A DNA stretch of 64,000 nucleotides, taken from NCBI GenBank assembly GCA_030407315.1, contig JALQPE010002111.1, positions 1-64,000 on the forward strand, given 5' to 3'. The notes below the pieces were generated by a model, which had not been told where the DNA came from, did not search any database, and worked only from the letters and a program-made list of their open reading frames with translations. Below, in pieces: positions 11,991-22,106 of the stretch. Origin of the DNA: Asparagopsis taxiformis. Its lineage: Eukaryota; Rhodophyta; Florideophyceae; Bonnemaisoniales; Bonnemaisoniaceae. The translations under genes and the position numbers were made by a program. Every line of letters begins with the position of its first letter. Position 1 is the first letter of the stretch.

Positions 11991-12349
11991 GAGGAACTCG
12001 ATTTGCTTGCACAATAGTCCTGGTTGTAGAGATAGTAAGATTTTAGATACGATAGTTCGATTTAATGAGTAGTCTAGTCTAATGATAGAACTGAAACATT
12101 CCTTCAGGCATCGTTGTCCTTGCTACATAAAAATTCTGACATCCTTTTAGATCACACTTGGTTATCCCTACACACTTCTATGAAGACCACCGAGAGAGAT
12201 ACTCCATTCTGCCCGACATTTCGTAGCCAGATGCCTGAACATGCGGCTGGAATGGCATTTCCACCTCATTCTATCGTCCTGAACATCAATTGTAGGCACT
12301 AGAAAGTATTACCCTAGGCATCATATTCTACTACTTTCCCGTTCTGTCC

Positions 12350-13505
12350 GAGTCAGTACCGCCAGGCACTACAATTTACTGGTTCAGTATAGACTTCCCG
12401 GCAGTAAATTGTACTGTCTCAAGCACTAGTTCCAGGTAGTGAAATGTACTGCCACAGGTAGCACTTCCAGGTAGTACACTGCACTGCCACAGGCAGTAAC
12501 TGGTACTGTCCTATGCCCCTGTCGAGTACAACACTATCAGACAGTACTTTACGCTGATCTGGACAGCTCTATAATACATCAAAATCTACTACTTTTTGTA
12601 GTGCTGTGGGGCAGCAATTCACATATCCTGGAGCAGTACAGCGTGGCAGTGATTTACACATACGCAAGTAGTAGAGCACGGCAGCACTTTCCACCACGGC
12701 AAGTAGCACGGTACGGTAGCACTTTTCGTATCATAAAGCAGTACTATCAGGCAGCTTTTCCCAGAGACTATCAGCACCTCATTTCATTGCTTTCACACAT
12801 TTCGTCAGACATCATAATTTACTGTCCCCACTCGCTTCCACAGGCAGTAGAATACACAGCCTCGAAGCATGTCTGCTGTCATCATATTCCACTGCATTAC
12901 TCTACTGCCAGAACATAGACTTGTCACTACCTGTAAGTACAAAAAAAAGCAGCACCACACAGCAGCAGAAATTACTGCTTTGTCCAATAATAGAATACAG
13001 TACATTTCTCTGCCTCTGCCATGACCTGCAGGCAGTATCATACAGTACATCGGGGCACTACCTAAATATAGCAAAATGTGCTGCCGTCATTCGGGCCCGC
13101 AGCCAGCACAGAACGCTGCCGGAAACACTAGCTTCTACTGCCACACGGTGCATCCCACGCCACCAAATAGTACTGCCGTGGGCCATATTCCTGGACAGCA
13201 TATTTTACTCCCTCCCCGTGCTGCCCAAGTCAGCACAATATACTACTTTATTTTACAGGCCAATGTAGCACAAATCACTGCCAGAAAGACAATCTAAATC
13301 CAGCAACTATCACTGCCTCCCACCACTGCCTCACCTCATACATCCAGGCAGTACTTTCTACTGCCGTCGGCAGCACATGGCCACTGCCTCCGGGCAGTGC
13401 ACTGTACTGCCGGCAAGTAGGGCATTAATTTATATTTTTACAGTACTAAATTTTACTGCCTCAGGCAGTAAATTTTACTGCCGTACAGTACTGCCCCAGG
13501 CCCGA
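12350..13505. repeat. Diverged array of CAGTA...TACTG palindromes
   Basis: About 1.15 kb dominated by short palindromic words such as GGCAGTAAATTTTACTGCC and GGCAGTACTTTCTACTGCC, and variants with CAGTAC or GTACTG. Spacing is irregular in the middle and tight at the right end (13435-13505). The right edge runs straight into the coding sequence of a truncated DUF7869-like gene, whose frame reads into the array. The array at 27335-27935 has the same architecture but a different core. Confidence 0.8.
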
Positions 13506-14372
13506 TTTCAGACACAGTAGTGTTGTCTGCACAATAGGATGTGCTAATGAGTCACTATTTGGTGGAGTGCAGACTGTTATTGGTCGTATCATTGTCCTCA
13601 TTGAGCGCTGGTGACGACTTCCAGTTGTCAAAGATGGAATACCTCTCCTACGACCCTGCATCCATCTCGAAAATCGAAATGCGACACTCAAAAACTCATA
13701 ACAGACTTCTAGACCCTGATACACCAGAACTTTTTCCCCTTTTCTATTCAAAGCTGCCATTTTGTTCAAAGCATTTCCACGCACGTCCTCGCTTCCGCGT
13801 AGTAAAACCTTTGCGTCTTCTCTTAGCTTTTGTAAATCCATCTTAGCAAAGTAGCTCTGGCCACCGCGAGGAGAACAGCACTTCCAGTTTTTCGGATCAT
13901 TAGAGAGTAAATCCTGCAGTCTTCTTTTCCGATTTGTAAGGACATTGGCTGGGGTCTTTCGGTGACGATCAATATTCCGTTTTGTAACGATGTGCGCAGT
14001 CACCGGTACGGTTGACCTAACAGCGGGGTGATTTGGATTTACAAGCGCAATGGGAGATGTGGGACGTACTGGGCTTGGTGAGGGCGGCGCGGAAGGTGCT
14101 GGAGAAGGAAATATGTGCTCTGAAATTGTACGTGATGAGGATGCCGCCTCAGAATTTGGTGTTCGATGTCCAGGCGATGAATCTCGGATATTTTGGGTCA
14201 AATTTTGGATTGATTTTCTTGTCAGAAATGACTTCCGTGGAGCTTTTGAGGCAGTTGTTTTCCGAGCTCTGGAAGCAGTATTGCGAGGAGCTTTTGTGGC
14301 CCTCTGCTTCCGAACAAGGTTTTCACGTGCAGATACACTTCTGCGACCTGAGCGTCTTGGTTTTGTCGACAT
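13461..14372 (-). pseudogene. DUF7869-like gene, 5' portion only, truncated by repeat array
   Basis: The ATG at 14372 begins a very basic Arg/Lys/Ser/Thr-rich N-terminus of about 90 residues, then a Pro/Ser linker. From about residue 150 comes a segment with WKCCSPRGGQSYF and LEVCYEFLSVAFRFSR. The latter matches IPVCYRFLELCFKFSR in the longer gene at 19346-22011, so the two are paralogues. The last ~60 codons are unlike the paralogue, and the final dozen are translated from the CAGTA/TACTG array. The RNase-H-like part is absent. It is probably a gene cut by arrival or expansion of the array, with 15450 as divergent neighbour. Confidence 0.6.
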
Positions 14373-15449
14373 GTTGTTCTTTCAACGCAATGGATTAGGA
14401 TATCGACAAGTTGTTCGATGTTTTCAGCTACCACTTCGACTCGAGGTTGTACAGTTGATAGCTAGTATGCGAAAGGGAATGATTATTAATCCACTCATAT
14501 CGATCTTCCTTTAAATGAAAGTAGTGGTAGTGAGAACCGCGCTGTATATCTAAATTGAATTGTTCTTTACTCTACTTCTAAGTATAGATTCCACCACTCC
14601 TGTGGAAGGATATTTTACACACTTGCTTAGCTCGGAAACAAATATCATCCGTACAGCCTCATTGACCTATTCACAGATATTGATATTCGGATGAATAGCT
14701 GGAAGATGTTCCAAACACGTGTCTCCTTAGAACCCATGTGTATAGATAGCAACAGATAATATCTATCATACGTACCCTTCTCAGTGAAGCTGACAGTTGA
14801 ATGTATAAGCTGGTTTTGTACTGGTTTTTCTGTAGCGAATCAGATTTTTCAAATTTGTGAATCATTTTGACTGTAAATAACTACTGTGTATAGATTCACC
14901 GGGCCAGTAATATGATCATACTGATATTGATGAAATACAAATATTTTGCTCCTCTCATTGACACATATGTGAAACCCTAAATTCAACTGCATAACACCTG
15001 TGGTTCAATTCCTGTGTTACACAGAGGCTTTAGCCACTCTTGTGATCAGCAACCCCTGATATCCTTTAATCAAATAGTCTTTTGTGTATTTACGTTCTGT
15101 TCCGTGCAATTCTGGTGTGTTGTATGATTAGCTGTGGTTGATGAAATAGTAGCGTTTGGAGAAAGAAGAGCTTATCATCGGAGTTGAGAAGGGATGACGT
15201 TAACATATTTGAATGGGCCAGGAGATATAGGAATGGATCCAATCAATTATTGGATGAAACTAGTCGTTTCTTAGAACAAAACAAATTACAAAATACTCCA
15301 CTTCTGGGTAATGTTGATATTTCCTAGCTAGCCGCCGAGTAAGTATCAGAACTGCCAGATTATCCTCTTGGTTCTTACGGGGATTTGCAAAATTTACTTG
15401 GCTACGAAATTTATTTGGCTATGAAGGGGAGAACCTAAGGAACTCTTCG
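14373..15449. other. Divergent intergenic region
   Basis: AT-rich spacer between the truncated DUF7869-like gene (-) and the ParB-methyltransferase gene (+). No ORF, RNA gene or repeat is supported; it should hold the promoters of both. Confidence 0.45.
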
Positions 15450-18311
15450 ATGAGAACCCCTCATTCTAGTGTCAACCAGAATGCATCAACACCTCTTTTC
15501 TCCGACGTTATGGAGGGGTCTGTTAACACTCGTGTAGACCCACATGCTTGTATTCCTCTAACCTGCGTAAGAGATCTTGTTCGTTCTGGAGTTGATAGAC
15601 TCAAATGTGTATTTGGAAACAAAATTTCGAATCGTTCGGGCGTTGCTTTTGACCTCAATTCTGGTGGTGGATTTGTGGCTGGTTCTGATAATGCCGTTGT
15701 TGTTGCCTTGACAGGTGGATTGAAAACACACGTTGTAGACCACTTCAAAACCGGTCCTCATAACAACCGGCATCCAATGTCGGAATCACAAGCGAAAGAG
15801 AAGGAAGAGTCTCGAGCTGTCTGGTATGGGGTAGTAGACGGAATGCACAGGCTTACGGCTATCCTGGAGCTCATGGAAGAAAATCCGGAAACGTGGGAGT
15901 CATTTCTCTGGCCGGTTACAGTCCTCAAAGGTGGCCAAAATCTACAGGTTCTTAGACAACTCGGAAGACACCAGAACAACAAGCACAACTCCGCTTTCTA
16001 CATTGAAACAACATTCTATGATATGCTTTCTGGCCTCCGGAAAGAGGCTGATCGTCTCAAAAGTATGAAGAATGGGAAGCAACCAACAGCTAAAGAAATT
16101 GCCTCTGCCTTTGACGGCTGCACTCATCTCAAGGACAATACCACAAAGCAAACAGCAGCGACTTCAGTCCGTCTTCCAGTCTCGGTAATTGAGGAGATTG
16201 GTCATATCATGAACTCTGAGCACCCAGAACTGACTGCGTCAGAATCAGATCGTTCTGGTAGGACCTCGCACATTTCTGGACTGGTTGACTTTCGGGTCTA
16301 CCGGAACTTCATCAACATTACTACTATTAAGTCTGCAACAAACTTCATGAATGCCAGTGGAGCAGACTCTGAACAGAACCAGATAAATACGCTGTATAGA
16401 CTTCGTGATGTGTGCAGAATGAACAAGTTCAAACCTGTCTCATATAAAATTGCTGCAGAACAGTATGTCAAGGCCTGTTCTGCAATGAGTGAGGCAAGGA
16501 AGTTCGAATTACTCATAGAAAGTGAATCATGGCCGGCTGGAATGGAAGTAACCAGAACAAATTTGCTCCAATCATCTAAACTCGATGAGGAAGTTACTGC
16601 AAATTCTGGAAATGACCATGACATCTTAAAAACTCTTCTTCACCAGTACAGAAAGATATGTCCCGAAACTGCTCCACTAAAAGAGCGAAAGTACTCTGAA
16701 GCTCACTCAATGGAGGTCAAAGATGGAACAGAGACTGATTCAGAAAATTGTGATCGGAAAAATTTAGCCTGTACGGGAACGGAATCGGAAGAAGAAATTA
16801 TGGAAAAGAATCGGAGCATGCATACAGACACTTCTGTTATACAGTCAGGCAAGGAACCCTTGCCAGAGAAAGTTGTGAACACCAATTCAAATGCAGACCA
16901 GTATACTGAACAAGTTGATTCAAACTCGCCTAGAAGTGCTCAGAATGATGTCGACCTGGAAAAATACCAGAACAATAAGATTTCAGGAAAACACACAAAT
17001 CCCCCTGTCTCGAGTGCTAACTCTGAACACCTTAATACAAGAAAGAAAGGATCTGAAAGCTTCGCCCTTGAGGAAGACAAGACTGACTATTTGAAGGAGA
17101 TGAAGATAAGCTGTCATCAAATGAAATGGCAACTGTTTGACAAGACTGTATGGACAGATGAATCTGAGCTTTTTGACATGATTCTCACTGATCCGCCATA
17201 TGGAACACCGAAATCCACCTCGGTTCGGTCTGCTTCTTATGACAACTTCATAGGGGATGATGAGATCAAAGCGGTTTGTCAGTTTGCTAGAAGAGTGTTG
17301 AAACCCGGTGGATGGTTTTTTTCCTTTGTCTCATTCCGGAACTTCGAGAAATTCTACGATGAGCTCAGAAAAATCGGATTCGTTGGACCAGAATACCCGT
17401 ATGTGATGATGAAAGATACGAAAACAGTCCAGCACCACAGGGGTAACGACGTTCCCCAGAACGGGTGTGACTTCGCAGTACTGGCTAGGGCTCCAGGAAC
17501 AAGAAGAGATGGTTTCAAACCAGATCTTTCCAGTCCATATAATTTCATTCCCTCAAAAGAGAATAGGAAGTTCGCTGCTCTCTCTAGCATTCCAGTTTCA
17601 AAGGAGAAGCTTCTAAAGCCAGGTTCAAAATCTCCAGTTCTCACTGAGGAGAAGAATATTGGACTTCTTGCTGAGATAATAACTACTTTCTCACCAGAAC
17701 GAGGTAACATTCTGGATATGTACGCTGGTACATTTACGTCAGCCATTGCTTCGCTTCGAACCGCACGGTCTTGCACTGTAGTGGAATCTAGCGCAAATAC
17801 GTTCCGCCTAGCTCACGAAAGGCCTCGTCTTGTGGCCCAAATTTTCTATCAGGAAGCGGAGAAAAACCAGTGCTTCACGAAGAAAAGAAAGATTGATCCA
17901 AATCTGGTGAAAGATACTACGGCTTCCGAAAGATCACTGCAAAATCACAGGGAGTCCCACGCGGAAAAGGGAATGGATGAATCTTCATATGTGGTCAAAG
18001 GTGGAGATAGAGCACTTCTTCTTATAGGGGATGTAGTTGTCGGTAGCGCAACTATACAGAACCCGACAATTCCGGAGGAGATGTTCTGTTTTTCGATACA
18101 CAACAGTCCTCTTGCCAATTTCCAAAGAGTCAATGAACAGTTGGTTTCATGTTACGCGTTCCAAGTGCTACCAGAAGCTAAAAGTGTCAAATACCCCTAC
18201 AAATACGGCGGCATCGAAACACCGCCGGAAACACTTGGTGGAATAGAGGGATTTTTCGCTTGGGATGCTCGAAGAATGAAATCTATTGATTCTACAGAAC
18301 GAGCTGCATGA
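15450..18311 (+). CDS. ParB-like domain fused to beta-class DNA adenine methyltransferase
   Basis: Intact 953-codon ORF from an ATG. The N-terminal third has a ParB-type core with VVDGMHRLTAI (D130, H133, R134). The middle (about 400-560) is acidic, Ser/Asn-rich and probably disordered. The C-terminal part is an N6/N4-type methyltransferase: LTDPPYGTP with DPPY at 581-584 (catalytic motif IV), VLKPGGWFFSF, then LDMYAGTFTSAIASL (755-769) as the AdoMet-binding motif I. Motif IV before motif I is the beta class, and DPPY favours adenine-N6 over cytosine-N4. ParB-methyltransferase fusions are familiar from phage and bacterial mobile DNA; here the gene lies in eukaryotic transposon-like DNA. Likely role: sequence-directed methylation of element or host DNA. 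The last ~130 residues are unassigned. Confidence 0.75.
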   Translation: MRTPHSSVNQNASTPLFSDVMEGSVNTRVDPHACIPLTCVRDLVRSGVDRLKCVFGNKISNRSGVAFDLNSGGGFVAGSDNAVVVALTGGLKTHVVDHFKTGPHNNRHPMSESQAKEKEESRAVWYGVVDGMHRLTAILELMEENPETWESFLWPVTVLKGGQNLQVLRQLGRHQNNKHNSAFYIETTFYDMLSGLRKEADRLKSMKNGKQPTAKEIASAFDGCTHLKDNTTKQTAATSVRLPVSVIEEIGHIMNSEHPELTASESDRSGRTSHISGLVDFRVYRNFINITTIKSATNFMNASGADSEQNQINTLYRLRDVCRMNKFKPVSYKIAAEQYVKACSAMSEARKFELLIESESWPAGMEVTRTNLLQSSKLDEEVTANSGNDHDILKTLLHQYRKICPETAPLKERKYSEAHSMEVKDGTETDSENCDRKNLACTGTESEEEIMEKNRSMHTDTSVIQSGKEPLPEKVVNTNSNADQYTEQVDSNSPRSAQNDVDLEKYQNNKISGKHTNPPVSSANSEHLNTRKKGSESFALEEDKTDYLKEMKISCHQMKWQLFDKTVWTDESELFDMILTDPPYGTPKSTSVRSASYDNFIGDDEIKAVCQFARRVLKPGGWFFSFVSFRNFEKFYDELRKIGFVGPEYPYVMMKDTKTVQHHRGNDVPQNGCDFAVLARAPGTRRDGFKPDLSSPYNFIPSKENRKFAALSSIPVSKEKLLKPGSKSPVLTEEKNIGLLAEIITTFSPERGNILDMYAGTFTSAIASLRTARSCTVVESSANTFRLAHERPRLVAQIFYQEAEKNQCFTKKRKIDPNLVKDTTASERSLQNHRESHAEKGMDESSYVVKGGDRALLLIGDVVVGSATIQNPTIPEEMFCFSIHNSPLANFQRVNEQLVSCYAFQVLPEAKSVKYPYKYGGIETPPETLGGIEGFFAWDARRMKSIDSTERAA

Positions 18312-19345
18312 GAAATCAGAAATTTCATCTTTAGTTTCTTTGAAATCAGATCTAGAGGGTGCAAAGACATCAAACTTCATTTGATACTTTCCGTTCTAGT
18401 ACCAAGCCTCGCACACTGAAATGATCATTCTTTCAAGATTAGAATCACTGCCACTATCGAATTCACACCAGATTCAGGTGCCAGGTTCTACAATTGACTC
18501 CTCATCGATAGTAACAAAGAAGAACGCCTTTTCACTCCATGGCAGGCAAGTAATAGTCCTGTCTCAACCCGGGATAGAGTGATTTCTTCCCTCTAGATAT
18601 ACATACCTACTCTCCTATGTGTCCAGAGGCTCCTGGTTTGGGAGAGAAAAACATGACCAGTACTACATGAACATAGGAAGATGGGACCGATCATTCAGAA
18701 TATGGAAAACTTTTGAGAAACGATTCACAAATTATGAATGGTTGAACGCAGTTTCGTACTCAGCAGCTGGTTGATTCTTTAAGAAGGTAGCGCTTTCTGC
18801 CGACCAGCTAGATAAAATTTTAAGTGATAACTTGATACTAACATGCACACCACAGATTTGCGAACGTATAAGACCGGCTGGTGCACCATCACAGAAACAG
18901 TTCAGTGTGCTAAAGGGGCTTTTCGATAGCATCAGAATTCTTTAAAACGTTCAACAGCAGCAGATACGCACTGTGGCAGAATTCTTGACGTGCCAGAATC
19001 ATACCGTGTCACTGATTTCCTCCTGAAGGTAAGATTTCTTCTGCAAGGCTTGCAATTTAATTTAACTCCAACAGATCAACATGTAAGTGATTGAAGGAGT
19101 GCTCTGGAAATTTTGGCGGCAGTTGATGAATATGGTCCCCTTATCTACCAGAATACAAACATGTACATTTCATAGATTTCCTCATACGTTCTAGGAACCT
19201 TTTCTCACACCCAAAGTTTCCTCGTGTCTTTTTCTTGCTGAAAACCGCAGATGCCTGTGAAAGAATCTATCGTTTCTCTTTCCAATTAATCTGCAAGCAC
19301 GTCATTCCTGTCTCTCCAGCCCTTTCCCGCAGTGCAAATCGAAAT
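18312..19345. other. Intergenic, no gene seen
   Basis: About 1 kb of AT-rich sequence between two plus-strand genes. The reading frame of the downstream gene is open back to 19235 (first codon TTG), so its start could be slightly upstream of the chosen ATG. Nothing else is supported. Confidence 0.45.
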
Positions 19346-22011
19346 ATGGGAACAAAAGAACCACTTCCTAAAGACGTACGGGAACAAATGAGAGTCCACG
19401 CAGAGATCATTGTCTCTTCCCTTTCAAGATGTATGAAATGTGATTATGAGGTGAAATCTCATCCTGAGACGCCCCAGAATATCGCTGACGTTTCAGAACC
19501 CAACTTCAATTCTGGAAAACATACCGATGACAAGCTCAGAAACCACAGGAATAACCGACTTCTTCCAGAGAAACCAAAACAATCTTTAGTGAGCCCAAGC
19601 AGATCAGCTACTTTGTTTCCTTCCAAATCTGGATTTGTGCAATCAAATTTGCTACGATGGTTTGATTCTGCTTCCAAGAGTTCTGCTAGTTCTTGTGGAA
19701 ACCAAAATCGACAAGAATCAAATTCTCGCACGACCAATACATCGTACTCGCTGGAGACAGAATGTCCGCAACAAACTAACCTCCCATTCCGACAAGCTAA
19801 AACAGTCTCCGAAAACGCATCACCTTCTATGCTCAAGAAGCGAAAAACATACCAAAGTTAAGAACGGAGCAATAAATCAGGCAGAGAAAGCGAAATGAAA
19901 AAACGTAGGAAGAACATCGCTTCCACAGTTTCAGTATCCCGCTTAGCAGGGAACAAGTGTTGTTCAAAAAAAAGTGCTTCCAGAACGTTGACCTCATATT
20001 CCTCCAGAATGAAGCATTTCGGGTATTGCAATGGGATCAAGAGAAACGACGTACCTATCTCCACAGCCTTCTTGAACCAAACTCGAAGGTTTTCCACTTT
20101 TCAGGCATACCTGTCTGCTACAGGTTTCTAGAGCTATGTTTCAAGTTTTCAAGATCACTGCAAAGTTCTGTCAAGAGTAGGCGGGTTCTTTCTCTTCTAT
20201 CCAGTCCCAGGGATTTTAAATCAAAACAGAGAGACGCAGTTGTTTGCTTTCTTGATAGGCTTTCGGAGTCTACAGGAGACAGAATGCCCGATAACAACGA
20301 GAGGCACTTGCCATTATTCCAAAAGAAGGCTGTTTACGAAATGTTTCGAAGTCAACACAAGATTCTTTACCCTAGCCAGAATGTACCATCTCTGAGCTAT
20401 TTTTACTCTACATGGAAAACTTTTTGCAGTCATGTGAAAGTAAGACGCGTTCAGCGGTTTACCAAGTGCACAGAATGTGAATATATCCGGGATTCGCTGG
20501 CCAAGTTCGGGTCAGATCCCTCCAAAGCTGAACCATTGGTATCGAGAAGGAAAATTCACATCGAAATGGTTGCGAGAGAGAGAAGAGAGTACCAAAGTAA
20601 ATGCGAGCAGGCTGCATTATTTCCATCCCAGTTTACTTCAATGATTATCGATGGAGCGGACCAGTCTGGTTACGGTCTGCCCCATTTCACGGTGAACACC
20701 AAGGCAACAAATGGGCACAGTCTGAAAGTCAAACTGGTTGGTGTTCTAGAACACGGCGTAAGGAAACACCTTTCTCTGTATACGATGACATCAGAGTTTG
20801 AGACAGGTGCAAATCACATTATTGAATGCTTGCACCGCACACTCCAGAGGAAGTCAACAGGATCGTCATTACAGGGTACACTCTACCTCCAGGTGGATAA
20901 CTGTACCCGCGAAAACAAGAACCGATTCTTATTCTGTTATTTAGAATCACTGGTTGCATGGGGAGTTTTCAAAGAAGTGTACATTTCCTTCCTTCCCGTC
21001 GGACATACTCACTCAGATATTGATCAAGCATTTAGTTGTACATCTCGTCGTTTGCGTTCGAACAATGCAGTAACGATGGAAGATCTCATGCACGAGTTGC
21101 GTCAATCATACACACCAGAGCCCTCAGTTTCTAGACTGCTTCACATCGCTAACTTCTCGGGGCTCTGTAAGGAGCAGAGTTCTATCAGTAACGTGGAAAA
21201 TTTTTCAAAGTATCGCTACTTCCGGTTTTTCAGATGCAATCATCGTTCTGGTCGGACTATGACTGATTCTGGTCATGGAAAAATGTATTTCATAACTGCA
21301 TGCGAGTGCAAAGTGTTTTGCAATGACCAATGGGAGGAACTTCAGGCAAAACCAGCAGGTGTTCGAGGATTTACAATCCGTCCTCCTGATCTTTGCATGA
21401 CCCCTGGAACGAAGACGTTTTCTCCTCCGAATAGAAAAGAGGTCTTGGAACGTCTGCGGTCTGAGGAGACTAGAATAAACAGTCCATCAAAATTACAGGA
21501 ACTTTATGAGTTGACGGAACATGTATACAATGAGAGAACTGAAACTTTTCATTGGAATTTACAGGTTTGCTTCGAGTACAATGGCATATATCGCCCAAAT
21601 GCCCGAAGTTTACAATGGAATGAAGATCATGAGGAAAGTGAGCAGCGCTTTGAAGACAATGATGAGCCGTTGAGTAATCTTAGCTATTCAATTAATCATT
21701 TTGTAGCTGTCAATGGTGAGGGTTGTACTGCGAAACAGCCATTCTGGTTGGGACAAATACTTGAATGCAAGAGAAATACAGGGGGTGTCATCAACACATT
21801 AATAGTGAGGTGGTATGAAGTTTGTGGATCAGGGAACGCATGGAACGGGAGATACTCACCAGCAACTCTGGTCAAGGGGAATTCAAGGAAAGAATGGAAG
21901 GGTCTCATATCGGTTGATTCTGTTATAGCCGAATTTCCTTCACTAACAAACAAAAGACTTAGAGCTGGGGTAGAAAGAGAGATAAGATCTGGGCTTGCTT
22001 CGCTTCAGTGA
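19346..22011 (+). pseudogene. DUF7869-like transposon-associated gene with one stop and a -1 shift at A8
   Basis: The ATG at 19346 opens a Ser/Asn/Arg-rich N-terminus. The frame meets a single TAA at 19859-19861, stays open, then needs a -1 shift at a run of eight A (about 19966-19973), after which 680 codons run uninterrupted to 22011. The core contains IDGADQSGYG (20647-20676), LQVDNC (20890-20907) and VGHTHSDIDQAFS (20998-21036), which resembles the DUF7869 family; the spaced Asp/His residues suggest an RNase-H-like nuclease fold (inference). A C-terminal segment (about 21700-21960) with FWLGQILECK and LIVRWYEV looks like a small beta-rich reader domain. It converges on transposase copy 2, which ends 96 bp downstream. 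Confidence 0.6.
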
Positions 22012-22106
22012 TATTTTGTTAAAAGTTTACTACGCCTCTTGCCATTCAACCAAAAATTTATCAGAACAGTAGATCAATCAACTTATTCTCATTCAGATAT
22101 AGTCAG

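Noticed and set aside
12601..13297. Plus-strand ORFs of 105, 115 and 73 codons
   Set aside because: Within the CAGTA/TACTG array; Cys/Tyr/Thr-biased repeat translation.
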